A stretch of DNA of 5,502 nt, taken from an uncultured beta proteobacterium. Lineage in GTDB: Bacteria; Pseudomonadota; Gammaproteobacteria; Burkholderiales; Burkholderiaceae_B. How positions within the stretch are numbered: the stretch's first letter is position 1; every line of letters starts with the position of its first letter. The stretch lies in NCBI GenBank assembly GCA_903929925.1, contig CAIYWO010000337.1:1-5502 (forward strand). The letters run 5' to 3'. Shown here one piece after another: positions 1 to 5,502 of the stretch. Position numbers and translations under genes: made by a program. The notes under the pieces are model-generated. The model did no database searches, was not told the origin of the DNA, and was given only the letters and a program-made list of their open reading frames with translations.

Positions 1-664
1 CCACCCCTCTGTCTATGGCTACGACCACCGCACGCTTTACGACACGATGCAGGCGCATCCGGATAGATTACGTGCAGTGGGTGTGTTGGCTGCCGATACG
101 TCTGAAGCGGAAATCGAGCGCCTGCACAAAGCCGGCACACGCGGCGCGCGCGTCAATATCCTCTTCGCCGGTGGTAATCAGTTAAGCGACGCCGAGGCCT
201 TGGCCAAGCGTATCAAGCCGTTCGGTTGGCATATTCAGTTTTTGGTTGATGTGAGTGCGCAGCCAGACATCCCCGCTTGGGCAGCCAAATTAGATGTGCC
301 GGTTGTATTTGATCATTTTGGACATCCCTCGACACCCGATGTGCGCAACGCAGGTTTTCAAAACATGTGCGCCTTGGTAAAAGAGGGTACTGCTTGGGTC
401 AAGCTCTCGGGTGCATATCGTGTGGTCGACGCAGCGGACAAGTGGGCAGCGATTCGGCCCTTCGTTGATGCGATGTTAGCGACGCGTACGGATCGATTGG
501 TATGGGGTACAGATTGGCCACATCCGAACATCCCGAAGCCCATGCCCAATGATGGGGATATTGCTGATGCTGTGTATGACTGGTTGCCCACTGAAGAGCT
601 ACGGCAACAGATACTTGTCCGTAACCCTGAAGTGCTCTACGACTTCCCAACATTTATTGCTTAA
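1..664 (+). CDS. LigI-like metal-dependent amidohydrolase (2-pyrone-4,6-dicarboxylate hydrolase family), 5' partial
   Basis: This is the C-terminal part of a TIM-barrel hydrolase of the amidohydrolase superfamily, closest by eye to the 2-pyrone-4,6-dicarboxylate lactonase (LigI) group, which opens a lactone in protocatechuate 4,5-cleavage. The frame is open from base 2, and the residues before the first Met at 47 (PSVYGYD) match a family motif, so that Met is internal and the true start lies off the window. Numbered from Met47, family motifs are RGARVNI (32-38), GWH (60-62), DHFGHP (89-94), KLSGAYR (119-125), WGTDWPHP (153-160) with the probable catalytic Asp156, and a closing NPEVLYDF (193-200). 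The N-terminal HxH motif expected in this superfamily would be in the missing part. No signal peptide can be judged. The TRAP genes follow 45 nt later on the same strand, suggesting that the enzyme acts on an imported compound. The family is well supported; the exact substrate is not, since many relatives are uncharacterised. Confidence 0.85.
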   Translation, partial: HPSVYGYDHRTLYDTMQAHPDRLRAVGVLAADTSEAEIERLHKAGTRGARVNILFAGGNQLSDAEALAKRIKPFGWHIQFLVDVSAQPDIPAWAAKLDVPVVFDHFGHPSTPDVRNAGFQNMCALVKEGTAWVKLSGAYRVVDAADKWAAIRPFVDAMLATRTDRLVWGTDWPHPNIPKPMPNDGDIADAVYDWLPTEELRQQILVRNPEVLYDFPTFIA

Positions 665-695
665 TCACGTTAGTGCTTTATCGTTTTTACCCATA

Positions 696-701
696 AAGGA
701 G
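696..701 (+). promoter_or_regulatory. Ribosome binding site of dctP
   Basis: AAGGAG lies 8 nt before the ATG at 710 and is the strongest Shine-Dalgarno match in the window. It fixes the start at 710 rather than at the second Met five codons later. A strong site suits a binding protein that is normally needed in excess over its membrane partners. The rest of the 45-nt gap shows no convincing promoter or terminator. Confidence 0.85.
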
Positions 702-709
702 ACTTCCCA

Positions 710-1705
710 ATGAAACGACGCAACATGCTCGCGCTCTCGGCCTTGGTTTCGGCTGTATGCGCATTTTCAATGCCTTCGATCGCAAGTGCCCAGACAGTTT
801 TAAAGATGGGCTGGACCACTGCTGATAGTCCTACGGACCCTTACTCGGTTGGTGCGCGTGCTTTTAAAGAGGCCGTTGAAAAACTGTCGAAAGGTTCTAT
901 TCAAGTTCAGATGTACCCAAACCGCCAGCTCGGTGAAGAAAAGCAGGTCATGGAAGGCGTACGTTTCGGTACCGTTGACGCTGCGATCATTACAAACGCC
1001 GTGATTGCTCAGATTGAGCCTGCATTCCAGATCAATGACCTACCATTCCTGTACTCCAACGAAGCCCAGGCTCAAAAAGCATTGGACGGAAAGATTGGCG
1101 CTGAATTGTCTGCCATGTTAGCTAAAAAGAACATCATTGTTCTTGGTTACATGGAAGGCGGCTTCCGCCAGATGATCAACAACAAGAAGCCCGTGTCAAT
1201 GCCGGCTGATGTTAAAGGTGTGAAGTATCGCGTGATGCAGAACCCACTGTTCATCGATATGTTCACCTCACTCGGTGGTGCTGCAGTGCCAATGGCTTGG
1301 GGCGAAACCTTTACTGCCGTTCAGCAAGGTACGATCGACGGTCTTGAAATCCCGATCGCTGTGATCGATAGCAGCAAAATGTATGAGGTCACGAAGTTCT
1401 TGTCATTGACCAATCACACGTACTCGGCGATCGAACTGATTATTTCGAAGCGTACGATGGATAAGCTGACACCTGAGCAGCGAGCCGCTGTTATCGAGGC
1501 CGGTAAAGTAGCAACCGCTGCACAGCGTAAAGCTGCCGGTAACGATGTCAAGGACTTGTTAGCCGGTCTGCAAAAGAAAGGTATGACTGTTAACAGCGTT
1601 GGTGATGTTGCTGCTTTCCGTCAGTCCGTACAGCCTATCTACGACAAAGCTAGAAAGACTGTCGGTGATGCGCTGGTGAATCAAGCTCTCGACGCAGTGA
1701 AATAA
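710..1705 (+). CDS. dctP: TRAP transporter substrate-binding protein, DctP family
   Basis: This is the periplasmic binding protein of a TRAP transporter, which captures an organic acid and delivers it to the membrane subunits. It has 331 residues, the usual length. A Sec signal peptide is clear: the basic start MKRRN, a hydrophobic core and an ASA-Q cleavage site after residue 27. Family landmarks are YPNRQLGEEKQV (69-80), DLPFLY (110-115), GGFRQ (150-154) with Arg153, and KGVKYR (169-174), whose Arg174 aligns with the arginine that salt-bridges the substrate carboxylate in SiaP/DctP. The hinge segment GGAAVPMAWGE (189-199) is followed by AVQQGTIDGLEIP (203-215). In characterised SiaP-type proteins this last motif reads DGQENP, and its Asn contacts the ligand; here the position is Ile214. 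The ligand is therefore probably a carboxylate, but not obviously sialic acid or a C4-dicarboxylate. dctQ begins 16 nt after the stop. The family is certain; the substrate is unknown. Confidence 0.95.
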   Translation: MKRRNMLALSALVSAVCAFSMPSIASAQTVLKMGWTTADSPTDPYSVGARAFKEAVEKLSKGSIQVQMYPNRQLGEEKQVMEGVRFGTVDAAIITNAVIAQIEPAFQINDLPFLYSNEAQAQKALDGKIGAELSAMLAKKNIIVLGYMEGGFRQMINNKKPVSMPADVKGVKYRVMQNPLFIDMFTSLGGAAVPMAWGETFTAVQQGTIDGLEIPIAVIDSSKMYEVTKFLSLTNHTYSAIELIISKRTMDKLTPEQRAAVIEAGKVATAAQRKAAGNDVKDLLAGLQKKGMTVNSVGDVAAFRQSVQPIYDKARKTVGDALVNQALDAVK

Positions 1706-1707
1706 AC

Positions 1708-1713
1708 AGGAAG
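1708..1713 (+). promoter_or_regulatory. Ribosome binding site of dctQ
   Basis: AGGAAG sits just after the dctP stop and 8 nt before the ATG at 1722. It supports that start, which is also the first Met of a frame whose opening residues fit the DctQ family. Confidence 0.65.
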
Positions 1714-1721
1714 CTTTCTGT

Positions 1722-2192
1722 ATGCGCCGCTTTTGTGATGTGATCGAGAAGGTTCTTAAGTACGCAGCAGTCATTATTGTTCTGCTCATGCTTTTGGCCT
1801 TGGCGGCGCAGGTTTTCTTGCGCTATGTGTTTGGAGTTTCCCTGTCCTGGAGTGAGGAGTTAGCGCTTCTTGGCTTTGGATGGGTTGTGGTGATTGCGAC
1901 AGCCATCGGCGTGCGTCACATGACGCACGCGCGAATGGACTTGTTATTGAACGTTTTACCCTCTTCATTGCAATGGGTGCTTGAACGCCTGATTGCTTTG
2001 ATGTTGTGCGCACTGGGGCTGTTCCTGGCGTATTACGGCTGGGATTACATGATGGAGACACGCGGTGCGACGTCCGCGGCCATTGGGTTTCCGATCGAGT
2101 TGCTCTATGCGCTCGCGCCAGCCTTTGGTGCCTTGTTAGCCTTGTTTTCTTTCGAGCGCTTATTGCCGCACGCGGAGTCGTTAAATGAGTAG
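1722..2192 (+). CDS. dctQ: TRAP transporter small permease subunit, DctQ family
   Basis: This is the small inner-membrane subunit of the TRAP transporter, which braces the large subunit and helps dock the binding protein. At 156 residues it has the family's usual length. Four hydrophobic segments are visible at about residues 12-34, 47-65, 85-107 and 125-145. The hallmark WSEE (43-46), just before the second segment, is intact, followed by the typical basic/His-rich loop GVRHMTHARMD (63-73). It lies between dctP (16 nt before) and dctM (8-nt overlap at the end), the standard order. The codons for GVRHMTHA carry a perfect 10-bp inverted repeat, annotated separately. Subunit identity is secure although DctQ proteins diverge quickly. 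Confidence 0.92.
   Translation: MRRFCDVIEKVLKYAAVIIVLLMLLALAAQVFLRYVFGVSLSWSEELALLGFGWVVVIATAIGVRHMTHARMDLLLNVLPSSLQWVLERLIALMLCALGLFLAYYGWDYMMETRGATSAAIGFPIELLYALAPAFGALLALFSFERLLPHAESLNE
1909..1930. repeat. Perfect 10-bp inverted repeat with a 2-nt spacer inside dctQ
   Basis: GCGTGCGTCA (1909-1918) is followed by CA and then by its exact reverse complement TGACGCACGC (1921-1930). In mRNA the innermost pair would open to leave a 9-bp GC-rich stem with the four-base loop ACAU. No T-run follows, so this is not an intrinsic terminator. It could be an mRNA structure, a binding site for a dimeric protein, or chance arising from the codons for GVRHMTHA. Confidence 0.8.
2174..2192 (+). promoter_or_regulatory. 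dctQ-dctM translational coupling site
   Basis: The dctM start and the dctQ stop overlap in ATGAGTAG (2185-2192). A GGAG (2174-2177) inside the last dctQ codons lies 7 nt before the dctM ATG. This arrangement favours reinitiation by ribosomes finishing dctQ and so fixes the ratio of the two membrane subunits. That mechanism is inferred from layout. Confidence 0.75.
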
Positions 2193-3453
2193 CACCGCCT
2201 GGTTGTTGTCGGCTGGTTTCGGCGTGTTGATGCTGATGGGTGTGCCGTTTGCGTTTGGTATTGGTATTGTCGTTGCGCTATCGCTCGTTGTGTCGGGCAT
2301 TGAGCCGATGCTGATGCCGCAAAGTATGGTGGCGGGTACCCAGTCATTTTCTCTGCTCGCGATCCCATTCTTTATGCTTGCCGGTGAGTTGATGACTGCG
2401 GGCGGTTTATCAGCCCGGCTGGTTAAAGTTGCAGACGTGTTTGTGCGCCATCTCACGGGTGGCCTCGGACACGTCACTGTTGTCGCCGCAACAGTGTTTG
2501 CTGCGATTTCTGGGTCCGCACCCGCAACGACGGCCGCGATCGGTGCAATTATGATTCCCGCGATGGCTGCCCGAGGCTATGACAAAGGCTTTGCTACCGC
2601 GCTGGCGGTGAGTGCAGGAATTCTAGCTCCGCTCATCCCACCTTCGATCGCCTTTGTGATTTGGGGTGTGATTGCAGAGCAATCTATTTCGCGACTGTTT
2701 AGTGCGGGGATTGTTCCTGGACTCATCATGGCGTTGGGGCTCTCTGCTGTATGTTGGCTGTATGCGCGGCGCAATAATATTCCTGTGCAGGCGCGCGCTT
2801 CCTTCGCCGAAATTCGTCATGCCCTGCGTGATGGTGTTTGGGCTCTTCTTGCACCAGCGATCGTCCTCGGAGGAATTTACGGTGGGGTATTCACTCCAAC
2901 CGAAGCTGCGGTTGTAAGCTGCGTGTATGCGATTCTCGTCGGTATGTTCATTGAGAAGCGTCTCAAACTTGCAGATATCGGACCCATCGTTTGGCGGTCC
3001 TTGAAAATCACTTCGATCGTCATGGCGATCATCATGTTTTCGACCGGATTCGGGATTCTTGTGGCACAAGAGCAGCTGGCGCCCAAGCTCGCAGCATGGC
3101 TCTCTGCAAATATTCAAGAAAAATGGCTCATGCTACTGGTCTTGAATATTGCTTTCTTCTTGCTTGCTGCGGTCATGGACGAGATCGCTATCATGGTCGT
3201 GCTTGGCCCGTTACTAATCGCGATCGCTAACAGCTTTCAGATTGATCCGATTCACTTCGGTACGATCATTGTCACGAACGTTGCAATTGGTATGGCGGCG
3301 CCACCGATTGGTTATTGCTTGTTTGTCGGCATGGCGATCAGTGGGCTCAAACTCAGCGATGTGGCGAGCAAGATCTGGCCGTTCGTTGGCGTCATGCTCG
3401 TGGTGCTGATGTTGGTGACGTACGTGCCAGGCTTCTCGCTAGCATTCCAGTAG
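2185..3453 (+). CDS. dctM: TRAP transporter large permease subunit, DctM family
   Basis: This is the large inner-membrane subunit that forms the Na+-coupled transport path of the TRAP system. It has 422 residues, normal for a stand-alone DctM, and is hydrophobic throughout with many membrane segments. Landmarks in order are AIPFFMLAGELM (59-70), GSAPATTAAIG (110-120), AAIGAIMIPAMAARGY (117-132), LAPLIPPS (148-155), GGVFTPTEAA (233-242), MDEIAIM (331-337), GPLL (341-344), DPIHFG (354-359) and APPIG (372-376). These cover both halves of the inverted-topology fold, including the two hairpin regions. Two positions are unusual: Ala372 stands where the Thr of the common TPP motif is expected, and Ala346 stands where the second Pro of the PxxxP-like stretch is expected. 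The start overlaps dctQ. The gene ends 34 nt from the convergent queC, with a hairpin between. It is the last gene of the operon. Confidence 0.95.
   Translation: MSSTAWLLSAGFGVLMLMGVPFAFGIGIVVALSLVVSGIEPMLMPQSMVAGTQSFSLLAIPFFMLAGELMTAGGLSARLVKVADVFVRHLTGGLGHVTVVAATVFAAISGSAPATTAAIGAIMIPAMAARGYDKGFATALAVSAGILAPLIPPSIAFVIWGVIAEQSISRLFSAGIVPGLIMALGLSAVCWLYARRNNIPVQARASFAEIRHALRDGVWALLAPAIVLGGIYGGVFTPTEAAVVSCVYAILVGMFIEKRLKLADIGPIVWRSLKITSIVMAIIMFSTGFGILVAQEQLAPKLAAWLSANIQEKWLMLLVLNIAFFLLAAVMDEIAIMVVLGPLLIAIANSFQIDPIHFGTIIVTNVAIGMAAPPIGYCLFVGMAISGLKLSDVASKIWPFVGVMLVVLMLVTYVPGFSLAFQ
2475..2496. repeat. Perfect 8-bp inverted repeat with a 6-nt loop inside dctM
   Basis: CACTGTTG (2475-2482) and CAACAGTG (2489-2496) are exact reverse complements around TCGCCG. 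The right arm is followed only by TTTG, so it is a weak terminator candidate at best. It lies in the codons just before the conserved GSAPATTAA motif. It may be chance. Confidence 0.6.
3109..3150. repeat. Perfect 11-bp inverted repeat with a 20-nt spacer inside dctM
   Basis: AATATTCAAGA (3109-3119) and TCTTGAATATT (3140-3150) are exact reverse complements. With one bulged A the stem gains a further GC pair step on the outside (3106-3107 with 3151-3152). The arms are AT-rich and encode parts of the loop and the next membrane segment around residues 309-322. There is no T-run after it. The function is unknown. Confidence 0.65.
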
Positions 3454-3454
3454 A

Positions 3455-3486
3455 TAAATTTGCCGCGTTAAGTGGCGGCAAGTTTA
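3455..3486. terminator. Bidirectional intrinsic terminator between dctM and queC
   Basis: A 12-bp stem is formed by 3455-3466 (TAAATTTGCCGC) and 3475-3486 (GCGGCAAGTTTA), with one T-G wobble and the 8-nt loop GTTAAGTG. The GC core is flanked by A/T-rich ends, so either strand gives a GC hairpin with a short U-rich tail. The tails are short and interrupted, which lowers certainty about efficiency. It occupies nearly all of the gap between two convergent stops, as expected for a shared terminator. Confidence 0.8.
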
Positions 3487-3487
3487 A

Positions 3488-4180
3488 TTATTTGAACTTG
3501 GCATCCAGTGGATCTGCGATGCCGACTTCACTAAAGCCCTTCGCGCGAAGCAGACATGAGTCACATTGCTTGCATGGCGCGCCATTTGGTGCAGGGTCGT
3601 AGCAGCTCGTGGTCTCTGCAAAATCAACGCCTAGCTCCATGCCTTTGCGAACGATATCCGCCTTGGTCATCTTCACGAGTGGCGCACGAATCTTGAGGCG
3701 CTGATGGCCCTCTACGCCAGCCTGCGTGGCTAAATTTCCGAGATGTTCGAAGGCTGCAATGTACTCAGGACGGCAATCTGGGTAGCCGCTGTAATCCATG
3801 GCGTTGACGCCGACGAAGATGTCTTGCGCACCGAGCACCTCGGCCCAACCTAACGCAAAGCTCAAAAAGATTGTGTTGCGTGCCGGTACGTATGTGATCG
3901 GTATACCGGCCGTAATATCCTCAACACTATGTCCCTTAGGTACGGGGATGTCGGCCGTGAGTGCTGATCCACCAAAGCTGCGTAAATCGATGTCTAGGAT
4001 GACATGACGTGCAACGCCACGCAGTTTTGCAAAGGCCGTTGCTTTCTCAAGCTCAATCGAATGACGTTGCCCATAGCGAAAGCTTAAGGCAAAAATCTCA
4101 AAGCCTTCGCCCTGAGCGATCGCGAGTGACGTTGTTGAATCTAATCCGCCACTCAGTAAACACACGGCCCTTTTTGACAT
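3488..4180 (-). CDS. queC: 7-cyano-7-deazaguanine (preQ0) synthase QueC
   Basis: QueC is a cytoplasmic enzyme that uses ATP and ammonia to turn 7-carboxy-7-deazaguanine into preQ0, the nitrile intermediate of queuosine tRNA modification. The protein has 230 residues, matching the known E. coli protein (about 231). The PP-loop ATP site SGGLDST is at 10-16, followed by YGQRH (36-40), YVPARN (97-102) and SGYPDCR (131-137). The zinc-site cysteines are Cys193, Cys203, Cys206 and Cys209. The frame stays open 58 codons further upstream, but that stretch lies inside the mmsA coding region and is basic and unlike QueC. The ATG at 4180 gives MSKRAVCLLSGG, which matches the family start. The Shine-Dalgarno match before it is very weak (GAG at -9 to -7), so translation may depend on coupling with mmsA, whose stop is 14 nt upstream. 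No queD, queE or queF is visible here. Identity is secure. Confidence 0.96.
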   Translation of the reverse strand: MSKRAVCLLSGGLDSTTSLAIAQGEGFEIFALSFRYGQRHSIELEKATAFAKLRGVARHVILDIDLRSFGGSALTADIPVPKGHSVEDITAGIPITYVPARNTIFLSFALGWAEVLGAQDIFVGVNAMDYSGYPDCRPEYIAAFEHLGNLATQAGVEGHQRLKIRAPLVKMTKADIVRKGMELGVDFAETTSCYDPAPNGAPCKQCDSCLLRAKGFSEVGIADPLDAKFK

Positions 4181-4194
4181 GCGCGACTCGACAC

Positions 4195-5502
4195 TTATTT
4201 TGAGGTTGGCATGACGAACTCGGCGCCTTTGCCGATGGTTTCTGGCCAACGTTGCATGATGGATTTTTGTTTGGTGTAGAAGCGCACGCCTTCTTCGCCA
4301 TAGGCATGCATGTCGCCAAACAAACTCTTCTTCCAGCCGCCAAAGCCGTGCCATGCCATTGGCACAGGAATCGGCACATTGATACCCACCATGCCCACCT
4401 GAATGCGGCGACCGAACTCACGTGCAACGTTACCATCGCGGGTGTAGCAGGACACACCATTGCCAAACTCATGCGCGTTGATGAGGTCGACGGCTTGTGC
4501 GAAATCTTTGACGCGCACGCACGATAAGACCGGTCCAAAGATTTCTTCTTTGTAGATGCGCATCTCTGGGGTGACGTGATCAAACAGAGAGCCACCAGTA
4601 AAAAAGCCTTGCTCGTGGCCGGGCACTTTCAAACCACGACCATCGACGACTAGCTTTGCACCTTCTTTGACTCCGATGTCGATATAGCCTTCGATACGCT
4701 CTAGCGCTTGGCGCGTGACAATCGGACCCATCTCCGCGTCGAGCTCCAGGCCATTCTTGATTTTTAAGGTTTTTGCACGCTCGGCCAGCAAAGGTACGAT
4801 CTTGTCCGCAACATCGCCCACCAGGACGGCCACTGAGATTGCCATACAACGCTCGCCGGCCGAGCCGTAAGCCGCACCAATCAGTCCGTCTACAGCTTGT
4901 TCGATATCTGCATCGGGCATCACAACCATATGGTTTTTGGCGCCGCCAAGTGCTTGCACGCGCTTGCCAAGATCGGCGCCGCGCTGATAGATGTATTGGG
5001 CAATTGGTGTCGAGCCGACAAAGCTGATGGCTTTGACGTCGGGATGTTCGAGTAAGCCGTCAACAGCAACCTTATCGCCCTGCACAACGTTAAAGACGCC
5101 ATCAGGCAGGCCAGCTTCTTTCAGCAATTGCGCCATAAAGATCGCTGCGGACGGGTCGCGTTCGCTGGGCTTCAAAATAAAGCAGTTACCGGCCGCAATT
5201 GCGACAGGAAACATCCAGCAGGGAACCATGCAGGGGAAGTTGAACGGTGTGATGCCGGCGACAACGCCCAAGGGCTGACGCAAGGTCCAGTTATCGATTC
5301 CGGTCGATACTTGGTCAGTGAAATCGCCCTTTAATAGCTGTGGAATGCCACAGGCGAACTCGACGATATCAATGCCGCGCATGACTTCGCCCTGAGCATC
5401 CGTGAAGACCTTGCCGTGCTCCTGCGTAATGATGGAGGCGAGCTCGTCTTTACGTGCGTTGAGCAACGCTAAAAAGCTATTCATGATCCGCGAGCGACGC
5501 AG
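4195..5502 (-). CDS. mmsA: CoA-acylating methylmalonate-semialdehyde dehydrogenase (MmsA/IolA family), 5' partial
   Basis: This NAD-dependent aldehyde dehydrogenase family oxidises malonate or methylmalonate semialdehyde to acetyl-CoA or propionyl-CoA in valine, beta-alanine/pyrimidine or inositol breakdown. The frame continues past the Met at 5484 to the window edge (LRRSRI precedes it, as in the family's RSRxM stretch), so that Met is internal. About 65-70 N-terminal residues are missing against a usual length near 500. Numbered from that Met, motifs are EHGK (22-25), DAQGEVMRG (29-37), ITPFNFP (78-84), KPSERDP (105-111), FVGST (155-159), the family-specific GGAKNH (180-185), catalytic Cys213 in AGERCMAIS, EEIFGPVL (313-320) and FGGWKKSLFGD (381-391). 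In GGAKNH an Asn replaces the general-base Glu of hydrolytic aldehyde dehydrogenases, which is the mark of CoA-dependent members. queC follows 14 nt downstream on the same strand. The family is certain; the pathway it serves is not shown in the window. Confidence 0.94.
   Translation of the reverse strand: MRRSRIMNSFLALLNARKDELASIITQEHGKVFTDAQGEVMRGIDIVEFACGIPQLLKGDFTDQVSTGIDNWTLRQPLGVVAGITPFNFPCMVPCWMFPVAIAAGNCFILKPSERDPSAAIFMAQLLKEAGLPDGVFNVVQGDKVAVDGLLEHPDVKAISFVGSTPIAQYIYQRGADLGKRVQALGGAKNHMVVMPDADIEQAVDGLIGAAYGSAGERCMAISVAVLVGDVADKIVPLLAERAKTLKIKNGLELDAEMGPIVTRQALERIEGYIDIGVKEGAKLVVDGRGLKVPGHEQGFFTGGSLFDHVTPEMRIYKEEIFGPVLSCVRVKDFAQAVDLINAHEFGNGVSCYTRDGNVAREFGRRIQVGMVGINVPIPVPMAWHGFGGWKKSLFGDMHAYGEEGVRFYTKQKSIMQRWPETIGKGAEFVMPTSK

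Noticed and set aside
47..49. ATG as the true start of the amidohydrolase
   Set aside because: The upstream codons encode a conserved family motif (PSVYGYD), and the TIM barrel would lack its first strands and metal-binding HxH.
199..208. CTTGGCCAAG palindrome
   Set aside because: A 10-bp palindrome without spacer is expected several times in a window of this size.
665..709. Promoter or terminator between the amidohydrolase and dctP
   Set aside because: No hairpin above three base pairs with a T-run and no convincing -35/-10 pair could be seen; only the ribosome binding site is supportable.
641..710. Direct repeat GACTTCCCAA at 641-650 and 701-710
   Set aside because: It is only 10 nt. One copy is the end of the amidohydrolase coding region and the other the dctP ribosome-binding spacer. 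With no further copies it is likely chance.
2623..3117. 164-codon minus-strand open frame opposite dctM
   Set aside because: It is antisense to a well-conserved membrane protein gene, has no recognisable domain, and fits a shadow frame.
3574..3585. ATGGCGCGCCAT palindrome in queC
   Set aside because: A 12-bp palindrome is expected about once by chance in 5.5 kb, and the bases encode the conserved zinc-site region of QueC.
4181..4354. 58-codon N-terminal extension of queC
   Set aside because: It lies inside the mmsA coding region in another frame, is rich in Arg and His, and does not resemble QueC. The ATG at 4180 gives the family's normal length and start.
4098..4595. 165-codon minus-strand frame spanning the mmsA-queC junction
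   Set aside because: It overlaps both conserved genes in a different frame, and its composition (rich in Ser, Cys, Arg and Lys) is typical of an out-of-frame shadow.
5482..5484. ATG as the true start of the aldehyde dehydrogenase
   Set aside because: The frame stays open to the window edge with family-like residues before it, and a start here would leave the enzyme about 65-70 residues short.

Overview
This 5.5 kb stretch looks like an ordinary proteobacterial chromosome. By family resemblance and its roughly balanced GC content it is perhaps a betaproteobacterium of the Burkholderiales, but nothing in the window fixes the taxon. It is almost fully coding, with six genes in two convergent blocks. 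I see no tRNA, rRNA, CRISPR array, insertion sequence or phage gene. I also see no clear sign of a new defence or mobile system.

The left block (1-3453, plus strand) is the end of a LigI-like amidohydrolase gene, cut by the window edge, followed by a complete TRAP transporter in the order dctP (periplasmic binding protein), dctQ (small membrane subunit) and dctM (large membrane subunit). The spacings are 45 nt, 16 nt and an 8-nt overlap, so this reads as one operon. The expected job is Na+-driven uptake of an organic acid by the TRAP proteins, then cytoplasmic hydrolysis of the acid or of a lactone derived from it. The substrate cannot be read from sequence. The conserved ligand-binding arginine is present in DctP, but several other positions that are usually conserved in DctP and DctM differ.

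The right block (3488-5502, minus strand) is a CoA-acylating methylmalonate-semialdehyde dehydrogenase gene (mmsA/iolA family), whose 5' end lies beyond the window. Only 14 nt after it comes a complete queC for 7-cyano-7-deazaguanine (preQ0) synthase of the queuosine pathway. The two are probably co-transcribed although their pathways are unrelated.

The blocks meet tail to tail in a 34-nt gap that is almost entirely one 12-bp hairpin, a likely two-way terminator. The least explained signals are three perfect inverted repeats inside dctQ and dctM and an apparent excess of CGATCG in the TRAP genes. Both could still be by-products of codon choice.
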